Shown here: positions 57,666-64,000 of the stretch, in pieces
Layout of the letters: each line of letters opens with the position of its first letter
Position numbering within the stretch: position 1 is the stretch's first letter
Origin: Micromonospora ferruginea
GTDB lineage: Bacteria; Actinomycetota; Actinomycetes; Mycobacteriales; Micromonosporaceae
DNA: 64,000 bases
Reading direction: 5' to 3'
Assembly: GCF_013694245.2 (NCBI RefSeq)
Contig: NZ_CP059322.2
Coordinates: 3,231,001 to 3,295,000, forward strand
Translations under genes and position numbers: made by a program
The notes under the pieces: generated by a model
Told to the model about the DNA's origin: nothing
Seen by the model: only the letters and a program-made list of their open reading frames with translations
The model's database searches: none

Positions 57666-60584
57666 GGGGGTGTCCCAGTCGGTGCGCTTCTTCACCGCCC
57701 GCAGGTCGCGCACCCGCAGGAGCACGGCCAGGTTGTTGGGGAACGAGCCCAGGTCGGACGAGGAGAAGTTGCCGAAGAAGCGGATGAAGACGTGGTCGTC
57801 GGGCTGCGGCGGGTCGCCGGGCAGGCCGAGCACGACCGGGCGGTACCCGCGGATGACGAACGGGCTGCTCGCGTTCCAGATCCGCGAGCCCGGCCGGAGC
57901 GTCGGGCCGGGGATCATCTGGCGGCGTGCCGTGCCGGTCACGTCCGGCAGCTCCCCCTCGGCGGCGCCGTACAGGGCCAGGGTCTGACCGGTGCCGCCGA
58001 CGGCGAGCCCACCGTCGGTGTTCCAGCGCGGCGTGAAGACCAGCATCTGCGTCGGTCGCAGCGGGTCGGCGAAGGAGCAGTCGTTGTCGCCGCCGCCGTA
58101 ATCCTGCGGCCGCCACGTCCGCCCGCCGTCCGGTGAGGCGAAGCCGTCGTTGTCGCCGGTGTTGAGCGAGATCACCGGGCCTCGCCCCGGCAGCGCCAGG
58201 CCGGCGATGTTCACCACCGACAGCGTGCTGATGCTGCCGGCCGCGTGGACGTGCCGGCCGCCGTCGGTGCTGCGGAAGATGCCGCCGTCGCTCGCCAGCC
58301 AGAGCGTGCCGGCGGTCGGCGTGTAGGAGCCGTCCCGGAAGGTCGCCGCGAAGTCGCCGGAGAGGAAGACGCCGTGCAGGTCGACGTGGGCGTGCTGGCC
58401 GTCGTCCAGCTCCTGCCAGTCGGCGGCGGAGGCGGGGTCGAGCGGCGCGGCGAAGACCTTGGCGCGCTGCGGGCCGTAGAACAGCACGTCGCCGCGGCCG
58501 GGCCGGGTGGCCGCGACGAACACGTTGCCGCTGTACTGCTGGCCCAGGATCGGCAGCGGCACCGGCGTCCACTGCGACGCGCCGGTCTGCGCGAACTGCG
58601 CGTAGTCGCCGCGCCAGAGCTGGGGCGGGACCAGGTTGGCGTCGCCGGTGGCGAAGACCTCCAGCGGCGAGCGCGCGGACACCACCATGACGCGCTCGTT
58701 CGGGGCGTTGGCCAGGCCGGTGGCGCCGCCGACGGTGGCCGGGACTCCGCCGGCGTCGGGCGTCCAGGTCGTACCGGCGTCGACGGAGACGAACACCTTC
58801 CCGCTGGTGAGGGCGTACACGATCGGGGGCCGGAGGGTGCCGGCGGGCGTCTCGGCGACCGCCACGTGGCTGACCGGTTGCGGGTCGCCGGTCGGCCGGC
58901 GCAGGACGTCGGTGAAGGTGGCCCCGCCGTCGGTGCTCACCGCGAGCGAACTGCCGCCGGCGGCATAGACCAGGTCGGCGGTGCCGGGCGCCCAGACGAG
59001 TTGGCCGGCCCCGGGCAGCCGGGCGCTGCCGGTGGACCGGGGGAACGTGTGCACCCGGGCCCAGGTGGCGCCCCGGTCGCTCGACCGCCAAACGCCCGCG
59101 TCCTGCGTCTCCCGGTCGCTCTGCGCCAGCGCGAGTACGGTCGCCTCGGCGCCGAAGTTCGGCAGCACGAAGCGCGGCGGGTCGAACCCGGTGCGGTTGG
59201 CGAGGCTGACGTAGACACCGGCGTCGCCGAAGCCGACCACGTCGGCGTGGCCGTCGCCGGTCACGTCGACCAGGAACCGGGGGTGCTTCTCCACCCGCCA
59301 GCCCTGGTCGTAGCCGAAGTCGGCGACCACCAGCCGGCGGGGTGCGAAGGTGCCGTCGCCGTTGTTGCGGGCGAGGTGCACGCCGGCGTTGCCGAAGCCG
59401 ACCAGGTCGGCGTGGCCGACGCTGGTCACGTCCGCGACCAGGCGCGGGTGTCGTTCGACCCGCCACCCGCCGGCGTGGTAGCCGAAGTCGGCCAGGGCGG
59501 GAACCGGGGTGAACGCGAAGCTGCCGTCGCCGTTGCTGCGCGCGGTGTAGACCCCGGCATCGCCGAACGCCACGATGTCGGCCCTGCCGTCACCGGTGAG
59601 GTCGGCGAGGAACCGTGGATGCTTCTCCACCCGCCAACCGGAGTGGTAGCCCAGGTCGGCGAGCACGAACTGGGGGGCGGCGAATGTGCCGTCGCCGTGG
59701 TTCAACGCCACCCACACGCCGTCGTCGCCGAACCCGACGATGTCCGCCCGACCGTCCCCGGTCACGTCCACCGCGAACCGGGGATGCCGGTCCACCCGCC
59801 AGCCGCCCTCGGCGTAGCCGAAACCCGCCACCGCCGGCACCGGCGTGAACGCGAAACTCCCGTCCCCCTGGCTCAGCGCCACGTACACCCCGGCGTCGCC
59901 GAACGCCACGATGTCCGCCTTGCCGTCCCCGGTCAGGTCCGCGAGCACGCGCACGTGCCTCTCCACCCGCCACCCCGAGTTGTAGCCCAGGTCCGCGAGC
60001 ACGAACCGGGGCGGCGCGAACGTGCCGTCGCCGTTGTTCAACGCCACCCACACACCGTCGTCACCGAACCCGACGATGTCCGCCCGACCGTCACCCGTCA
60101 CGTCCGCCACGAACCGGGGGTGCCGGTCCACCCGCCAGCCACCGGCCTGCGTCCCGAAGTCCGCGGACAGCAGCCGAGGCGCGGCGAACGTGCCGTCGGA
60201 TCCGCTCGTCGCCGTCCACACCCCGGTGTCGCCGAAGCCGACGATGCCGGCGCCGGGGGCCGCCGAGATCCGGCCGAGCAGGCGGGGGTTGCGCGCGACC
60301 GACCAGCGCGCCACGTCCGGCGCGACGGCGATCGAGGTGACGCAGTAGCCGCCGATCGCGCCCGGCACGCCGAACTGGTCGGCGGCCGGCTGGGGTCGCG
60401 CGATCTGCGCCCACGACTCGCCGCCGTCCTCGGAGACCCAGAGGTCGCTGGAGAAGGACCCGGCGAAGACCAACCGGCCGTCGTCGGAGCTGTCGAGGGA
60501 GAGCATCCGGCCGGTGGTGAACTGCCCCGACTTGCGGCTCGGCGTGTTGGCGCGGGTGGGGCTGACGTCGTCGATCGTGGTCAT
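57225..60584 (-). CDS. Giant BNR/FG-GAP repeat protein, N-terminal part
   Basis: About 1,120 residues are read before a frameshift ends translation at 57225. In order: an N-terminal Asp-box (SEDGGESWAQIA) without a signal peptide, seven FG-GAP/VCBS-like units (block A), about 480 residues of BNR/sialidase-like beta-propeller (SSDRGATWARVHTFPRS, SVDAGTTWTPDAGG, STDGGRHVHAAG), then block B units. The D-x-x-G-D-G-x-A-D loops are calcium-binding. MTTIDDVSPTRAN at 60584 has GAGG upstream. Cell location is unclear. The next gene upstream is seven bases away and encodes a membrane protein. Confidence 0.85.
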   Translation of the reverse strand: MTTIDDVSPTRANTPSRKSGQFTTGRMLSLDSSDDGRLVFAGSFSSDLWVSEDGGESWAQIARPQPAADQFGVPGAIGGYCVTSIAVAPDVARWSVARNPRLLGRISAAPGAGIVGFGDTGVWTATSGSDGTFAAPRLLSADFGTQAGGWRVDRHPRFVADVTGDGRADIVGFGDDGVWVALNNGDGTFAPPRFVLADLGYNSGWRVERHVRVLADLTGDGKADIVAFGDAGVYVALSQGDGSFAFTPVPAVAGFGYAEGGWRVDRHPRFAVDVTGDGRADIVGFGDDGVWVALNHGDGTFAAPQFVLADLGYHSGWRVEKHPRFLADLTGDGRADIVAFGDAGVYTARSNGDGSFAFTPVPALADFGYHAGGWRVERHPRLVADVTSVGHADLVGFGNAGVHLARNNGDGTFAPRRLVVADFGYDQGWRVEKHPRFLVDVTGDGHADVVGFGDAGVYVSLANRTGFDPPRFVLPNFGAEATVLALAQSDRETQDAGVWRSSDRGATWARVHTFPRSTGSARLPGAGQLVWAPGTADLVYAAGGSSLAVSTDGGATFTDVLRRPTGDPQPVSHVAVAETPAGTLRPPIVYALTSGKVFVSVDAGTTWTPDAGGVPATVGGATGLANAPNERVMVVSARSPLEVFATGDANLVPPQLWRGDYAQFAQTGASQWTPVPLPILGQQYSGNVFVAATRPGRGDVLFYGPQRAKVFAAPLDPASAADWQELDDGQHAHVDLHGVFLSGDFAATFRDGSYTPTAGTLWLASDGGIFRSTDGGRHVHAAGSISTLSVVNIAGLALPGRGPVISLNTGDNDGFASPDGGRTWRPQDYGGGDNDCSFADPLRPTQMLVFTPRWNTDGGLAVGGTGQTLALYGAAEGELPDVTGTARRQMIPGPTLRPGSRIWNASSPFVIRGYRPVVLGLPGDPPQPDDHVFIRFFGNFSSSDLGSFPNNLAVLLRVRDLRAVKKRTDWDTPGGWRVDRHPRLLGDLTADGHADIVGFGDAGVWTALSTSGGSFADPRFVLADLGYDSGWRVERHVRVLADLTGDGKADIVAFGDAGVYVALSQGDGSFAFTPVPAVAGFGYAEGGWRVDRHPRFAVDVTGMVGRTSSGSVTTVCGWR
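59160..60300 (-). repeat. FG-GAP repeat block A (about seven units)
   Basis: Seven tandem units, including HADLVGFGNAGV and RADIVGFGDDGVW forms. The first (near 60300) is degenerate and the last (near 59200) lacks GDGxF. Confidence 0.85.
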
Positions 60585-60591
60585 GTCGACC

Positions 60592-60834
60592 TCACCGCGC
60601 CGGCGCGGTCCGGCGCCACTCCAGCCGGGCGGAGACGGCGCAGCCGGCGCAGAGCACGAACAGGCCGGCGACCAGCAGCCACTCGACCGTGCCGTCATGG
60701 TTGTCGGGCTCGATGCCGAACGCCTCCAGCCAGTCCTTCCAGACCAGGGTCAGCAGGAACAGCGCGCCGAAGAGCGACGCGGCGGCGGCCTCGACCCAGA
60801 ACCGGGTCCGGAACCTGCGGTGCGGAGGCTTCAT
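60592..60834 (-). CDS. Small two-helix membrane protein
   Basis: An 80-residue membrane protein: basic N-terminus (KPPHRRFRTRFW), helix EAAAASLFGALFLLTLVW, an acidic loop (LEAFGIEPDNHDGTVEWLLV), helix VAGLFVLCAGCAVSARL and a basic tail. GAGGAG precedes ATG 60834. It ends seven bases before the start of the FG-GAP gene, so the two are likely one operon; it could anchor or export that protein. Family not recognised. Confidence 0.75.
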   Translation of the reverse strand: MKPPHRRFRTRFWVEAAAASLFGALFLLTLVWKDWLEAFGIEPDNHDGTVEWLLVAGLFVLCAGCAVSARLEWRRTAPAR

Positions 60835-61043
60835 GGGGTGCTCCTCGGCGTCGTCCGGCCTGGTCAACCGGGGGGTGACGGCGCTCAGCGTAGGCCGGTG
60901 CCGGGCCCGGTGCCGTCGGCTGGACGACAGCGCGGGGGAACGTGCGCCATCCGCACGTCCGGGTCCGCCGAGACCCTGGGCGATGTCAGACCCGTCGATT
61001 AGAATGTATGTACTAAACGAGCTGTTGACCTGGGAGGATGCTC

Positions 61044-61694
61044 GTGACTGCGCCCACCTCCGCCGCCCCTGTCACCCCCTACGCCACCCTGCTCGGATTC
61101 ACCCGCTACGTGGACCGCACCGGCCCGACCAAGGCCACGTTCGTCGGCGGCCTGCGCCGGCAGCGGGCGAGCCGGCACGGTTTCAACCCGCACGGGCAGT
61201 TCGTCAAGGCCCTCAAGGCCGACGTCGCGTTCCACACCGGCGGCACCCACCTGACCCAGGTGGTCGACCTGGTCAAGCCGCGGTGGCGCCCGCTCTACGA
61301 GGCGCTGGTGCCCGGCGCGACCCGCTGGCTGCACTCGCTCGGCGAGCCGGCCGGCGTCGACCTGGCCCAGGCTCGCGACGCCCTGGCGATGCTGGGCGAC
61401 CTGCCAGTGAAGATCAACCCGCAGTTCGGCGTGCGCTACGCCGACGGTCGGGCCGAGGCGATCCGGTTGCACTTCGACGAGGCGCCGCCGAGTGAGGAGG
61501 CCACCCTGGCCACGCTGCACCTGATGGCCCGGCACATGGACGCCGTGCTGCCGCACGCCGAGCCGGTGCTGGTCGACGTGCGGCGCGGCGAGGCGCACCG
61601 GATGCCCGCCGACGCCAAGCCCGAGCAGATCGAGCAGTGGCTGGCCGGCGAGGCCGCCGCGTTCCGCGCCATCTGGTCCACCGCCGCCGCCTGA
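61044..61694 (+). CDS. Hypothetical protein, unknown family
   Basis: A 216-residue soluble protein I cannot assign. It has YATLLGFTRYVDRTGPTKAT, a basic LRRQRASRHGFNPHGQFVKA, and later KINPQFGVRYADGRAEAIRL and LATLHLMARHMDAVLPHAEP. GTG 61044 is favoured over ATG 61038 because GGGAGG (61032-61037) would abut the latter. A+T-rich DNA at 60999-61018 (TTAG...CTAA) may be promoter or operator. A strong terminator follows. Confidence 0.75.
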   Translation: MTAPTSAAPVTPYATLLGFTRYVDRTGPTKATFVGGLRRQRASRHGFNPHGQFVKALKADVAFHTGGTHLTQVVDLVKPRWRPLYEALVPGATRWLHSLGEPAGVDLAQARDALAMLGDLPVKINPQFGVRYADGRAEAIRLHFDEAPPSEEATLATLHLMARHMDAVLPHAEPVLVDVRRGEAHRMPADAKPEQIEQWLAGEAAAFRAIWSTAAA

Positions 61695-61706
61695 CCTCAC
61701 CCACCC

Positions 61707-61740
61707 GAACGGCCGTCCCCGATCCCGGGGGCGGCCGTTC
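61707..61740 (+). terminator. Intrinsic terminator
   Basis: A 14-bp stem with one G-T pair (61707-61720 against 61727-61740) and a six-base loop, 13 bases after the stop. Confidence 0.75.
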
Positions 61741-61809
61741 GGCCGTGCCTGGCGTCCGATTCCTCCTTTCGAGCGGTGTATGTGAGCCGGTGTCGGGAAG
61801 ACCGCTGCC

Positions 61810-61998
61810 ATGTCCGCCCGCAACCGCGCCAAGCTCACCGCGTTCGCCCTGCTCACCGTCGCCGCGTGGAGCGTCGGCCTGGCCCCGCCCGCGGTCCTGG
61901 CGCTGGCCGCGCTCACCGCGCTGATCCCGCTCGCCGACGGGCTGGAGCGCGACCCGGCCTCCGCGGTCCGGCCGGCGCGCCGGCACGAGCCCGCCTGA
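61810..61998 (+). CDS. Small membrane protein upstream of mntH
   Basis: A 62-residue protein with one or two hydrophobic stretches (LTAFALLTVAAWSVGLAPPA and VLALAALTALIPLADGL) and a hydrophilic Arg-rich tail. No family recognised. It ends 22 bases before mntH, probably in one transcript, but has a weak ribosome site. Confidence 0.6.
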   Translation: MSARNRAKLTAFALLTVAAWSVGLAPPAVLALAALTALIPLADGLERDPASAVRPARRHEPA

Positions 61999-62020
61999 TC
62001 AGGTCCGCCGAGGAGCACCC

Positions 62021-63274
62021 GTGGTCACGAACGACCTGCCCGTCGCGCCCACGCTGCCGGCCGCCCACGGCCCGATACGCGGGCGGCTCATCCTGCTCGG
62101 GCCGGCGTTCGTGGCCGCGGTGGCCTACGTCGACCCGGGCAACTTCGCCACCAACTCCACCGCCGGCGCGCGCTACGGCTACCTGCTGGTCTGGGTGGTG
62201 GTGGCCGCGAACCTCTCCGCCATGCTGGTGCAGACGCTCACCGCCAAGCTCGGCCTGGCCACCGGGCGCAGCCTGCCCGAGCTGTGCCGCGAGCACCTGC
62301 CCCGACCACTCAACCGCCTCATGTGGGCGCAGGCCGAACTGGTCGCGATGGCCACCGACCTGGCCGAGGTGATCGGCGGGGCGGTCGCGCTGCGCCTGCT
62401 GTTCGGCGTACCGCTGCTGCCGGGTGGCCTGATCGTGGGCGCCGCGGCGTTCGCGGTGCTGGCGCTGCGCGCCCGCGGCTTCCGGACGTTCGAGATCGCC
62501 ATCACGGTGCTGCTCGGGGTGATCGTGCTGGCGTTCGCGGTCAACCTGCTCACCGCCCGCCCGGACCTGTCCGCCGCCGCCGGCGGGCTGCTCCCCCGGA
62601 CGGCGGGCACCGACAGCATGCTGCTCGCCGCCGGCATCCTCGGCGCGACGGTGATGCCGCACGTGATCTACGTGCACTCGGCGCTCACCCCGAACCGCAT
62701 CCCCACCAGCGGGGAGGCCGAACGGCGGGTGGTGGCGAAGGGCCTGCGGGTCGACGTGCTGATCGCGCTCGGCGTCGCCGGGGCGGTCAACCTGGCCATG
62801 CTGCTGGTCGCCGCGGCCAGCTTCCACGGCAGCGGCATCCCGGGCACCGACACCCTGGAGGGCGTGCACGCCGGGCTCGCCGGCACGCTCGGCACGGTGG
62901 CGGCGGTCGGCTTCGCCGTCGCGCTGCTCCTGTCCGGCCTCGCCTCGACGAGCGTCGGCACGTACGCCGGGGAGGTCATCATGCAGGGCTTCCTGCGCCG
63001 CCGGATCCCGCTGGTGGCGCGCCGGACGGTCACGCTGCTGCCGGCGCTGGCCGTGCTCGCGGTCGGCGTCGACCCGACCCGGGCGCTGGTGCTGTCCCAG
63101 GTGGTGCTGAGCTTCGGCATCCCGTTCGCGCTGGTGCCGGTGGTGACCTTCACCCGCCGCCGGGACCTGATGGGGAGCCTGGTCAATCGTCGGGCCACCA
63201 CCGTCGCCGCGGTGGCCGTCACCGGGCTCGTGGTGGCGCTCAACGCGTTCCTGCTCCGGCAACTGCTCGCCTGA
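62021..63274 (+). CDS. mntH: NRAMP-type divalent metal transporter
   Basis: A 417-residue Nramp transporter with 11 helices importing Mn2+ (and possibly Fe2+) with protons. Helix 1 has the metal-binding DPGN motif (residues 37-40) and helix 6 has the MPH motif (GATVMPHVIYVHS), the fingerprint of manganese transporters. GTG 62021 follows AGGAG at 62011-62015. No MntR box or yybP riboswitch was recognised upstream. It is convergent with a siderophore-binding protein gene. Confidence 0.92.
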   Translation: MVTNDLPVAPTLPAAHGPIRGRLILLGPAFVAAVAYVDPGNFATNSTAGARYGYLLVWVVVAANLSAMLVQTLTAKLGLATGRSLPELCREHLPRPLNRLMWAQAELVAMATDLAEVIGGAVALRLLFGVPLLPGGLIVGAAAFAVLALRARGFRTFEIAITVLLGVIVLAFAVNLLTARPDLSAAAGGLLPRTAGTDSMLLAAGILGATVMPHVIYVHSALTPNRIPTSGEAERRVVAKGLRVDVLIALGVAGAVNLAMLLVAAASFHGSGIPGTDTLEGVHAGLAGTLGTVAAVGFAVALLLSGLASTSVGTYAGEVIMQGFLRRRIPLVARRTVTLLPALAVLAVGVDPTRALVLSQVVLSFGIPFALVPVVTFTRRRDLMGSLVNRRATTVAAVAVTGLVVALNAFLLRQLLA

Positions 63275-63282
63275 GCGCGCCC

Positions 63283-63315
63283 GCGCCCGCCCGGTCGCGG
63301 GGACCGGACGGGCGC
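63283..63315. terminator. Bidirectional terminator
   Basis: A 14-bp stem with one mismatch (63283-63296 against 63302-63315) and five-base loop lies between the convergent mntH and siderophore genes. Confidence 0.7.
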
Positions 63316-63332
63316 GGGGACGGCGCGACGGC

Positions 63333-64000
63333 TCAGGCGGCCAGGTACTTCGCCAGGTCGTCGAGGATCTTGTTGGCGGCGCCGACGCCGATGCCGGTCA
63401 TCCACACCTCGTCGGAGACCACGTGCGCCTTGCCCGCCTTGACCGCGGACAGGCCCTGCCACAGGCTGCCGGTGGTGACCTTCGCCTGCTCGGCGGCGGC
63501 CTTCTCGCCGTACGCGGTCACGAACACCACGTCGCCGTCGACCTCGTTGACCCGCTCGGCGCTGACCAGGTCGAAGCGCTTGTCCTCCTTGCCCTCCAGG
63601 CGCTGCCGCTCCGGGCGACCCAGGCCGGTGTCACCGACCACGATGCCGGAGAACGAGTCCGGGCCGTACACCCGGATGTTGCCCGGGATGAAGCGCACGA
63701 TGGAGATCTTCCGGGCGTCCGCGTCGCCGAGCTTCGCGCCGAAGTCCTTCGCCCGCTTCTCGTACGCGGCCAGCAGGTCCTTGGCCTGCTGCTCCTTGCC
63801 GAGCGCCGCGCCGTCGAGGAGGAAGTTCTCCTTCCAGGTGACGCCGACCTTCTCGGTGAACACGGTCGGCGCGATGGCGGACAGCTCGTCGTAGAACTTC
63901 TCCTGGCGGAACTTGCTGCCGAGGATCAGGTCCGGCTTGAGCGCGTTGATCGCCTCCAGGTCCGGCTCGGTGAGCACGCCGACCTCGGTGATGCCGGCGA
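63333..64000 (-). CDS. Iron-siderophore ABC transporter substrate-binding protein (5' end outside window)
   Basis: The last 222 residues of a periplasmic-binding-type protein of the ferric-siderophore (FecB/FepB, cluster B) class; the signal peptide and first lobe lie beyond the window. Seen: the hinge region EAINALKPDLILGSKFRQE, FDELSAIAPTVFTEKV-like strand, a long helix (KDLLAAYEKRAKDFGAKLGD) and VSDEVWMTGIGVGAANKILD at the end. It would deliver a ferric siderophore to a permease. The gene is open to position 64000. Confidence 0.9.
   Translation of the reverse strand, partial: AGITEVGVLTEPDLEAINALKPDLILGSKFRQEKFYDELSAIAPTVFTEKVGVTWKENFLLDGAALGKEQQAKDLLAAYEKRAKDFGAKLGDADARKISIVRFIPGNIRVYGPDSFSGIVVGDTGLGRPERQRLEGKEDKRFDLVSAERVNEVDGDVVFVTAYGEKAAAEQAKVTTGSLWQGLSAVKAGKAHVVSDEVWMTGIGVGAANKILDDLAKYLAA

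Noticed and set aside
56500..60300. Direct repeats resembling an array
   Set aside because: Units are about 165-170 bases, coding, with no spacers of equal size and no cas genes; they are FG-GAP protein repeats.
58245..60878. A plus-strand open frame opposite the FG-GAP gene
   Set aside because: It mirrors the repeat codons (VAEADHVGVAVAGHV-type periodicity) and has no family likeness.
61741..62020. Possible manganese riboswitch (yybP-type) before mntH
   Set aside because: No matching conserved loops; the interval holds a small gene.
1..64000. tRNA, rRNA, insertion sequences, integrases and attachment sites
   Set aside because: None were recognised on either strand by eye; a tRNA scan and transposase profile search would settle this.

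Overview
The window is very high G+C actinobacterial DNA with short gaps, strong G/C third-position bias, many GTG starts and near-complete coding on both strands. The gene set points to Micromonosporaceae, most likely Micromonospora: a CebR-box-controlled GH9 cellulase, a class F sortase, a TIGR03557-type F420 oxidoreductase, DUF1684/DUF2795/DUF3072/ChaB stress-type proteins and a polyprenol-phosphate-mannose synthase. The genus is an inference. I see no phage, insertion sequence, CRISPR array, rRNA or tRNA.

Layout. 1-3.9 kb: a glycosyltransferase and a fused GmhB-like phosphatase/GT9 heptosyltransferase (minus), then an SRPBCC protein and a Dpm1-type mannosyltransferase. 4.4-12.6 kb: a phytoene-desaturase-like oxidase, an aldehyde dehydrogenase and a run of small stress-type genes (ChaB, YihY, DUF2795, SRPBCC, hypotheticals, MscS-like). 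12.8-17.0 kb: a PAS-GAF-SpoIIE-HATPase regulator, a HAD phosphatase and a CPA1 antiporter. 17.0-24.6 kb: a renalase-like oxidase, DUF3072, a phosphoesterase, a GH15-SDR operon, a general stress protein, DUF1684, and a MarR-pirin pair. 24.7-31.7 kb: phospholipase D, an acetoacetate-decarboxylase-like protein, a SigB/SigF-family sigma factor, HrpB and a PP2C phosphatase. 31.9-45.7 kb: secreted cellulase, SMR pump, acetyltransferases, HAD phosphatase, a frameshifted MFS transporter, a CPA1 antiporter coupled to a UBP zinc finger, an F420 oxidoreductase, a semialdehyde dehydrogenase, an ABM protein and an SGNH hydrolase. 45.7-55.5 kb: EcsC, a lysozyme-like secreted protein, PAC2, exonuclease III, a class F sortase with a candidate substrate, TrmB and a DUF3516 helicase. 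55.6-64 kb: a giant BNR/FG-GAP repeat protein broken by a one-base deletion, an unknown protein, MntH and a truncated siderophore-binding protein.

A unifying theme is general stress control. The sigma factor at 27.3 kb and the SpoIIE/HATPase regulator at 12.8 kb are accompanied by about ten candidate SigB/SigF-type promoters (GTTW-N15-GGGTAS or close variants) in front of small stress-type genes. In six cases the -10 lies only 8-10 bases from the start codon, which predicts leaderless transcripts. A second set of about ten genes has a TANNNT hexamer 6-9 bases before the start codon, again a leaderless layout.

Intergenic DNA carries two families of hairpin repeats: a family with 17-23 bp arms, including a GATCWTGNAGTTG-type core (five loci, one read into the end of a HAD gene), and a GGGGCCCCCGC-stem repeat (three copies). 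Three genes (FG-GAP protein, sortase N-terminus, MFS transporter), and possibly a fourth, show one-base frame breaks next to G/C runs. These could be real lesions or sequencing errors and should be checked against raw reads.
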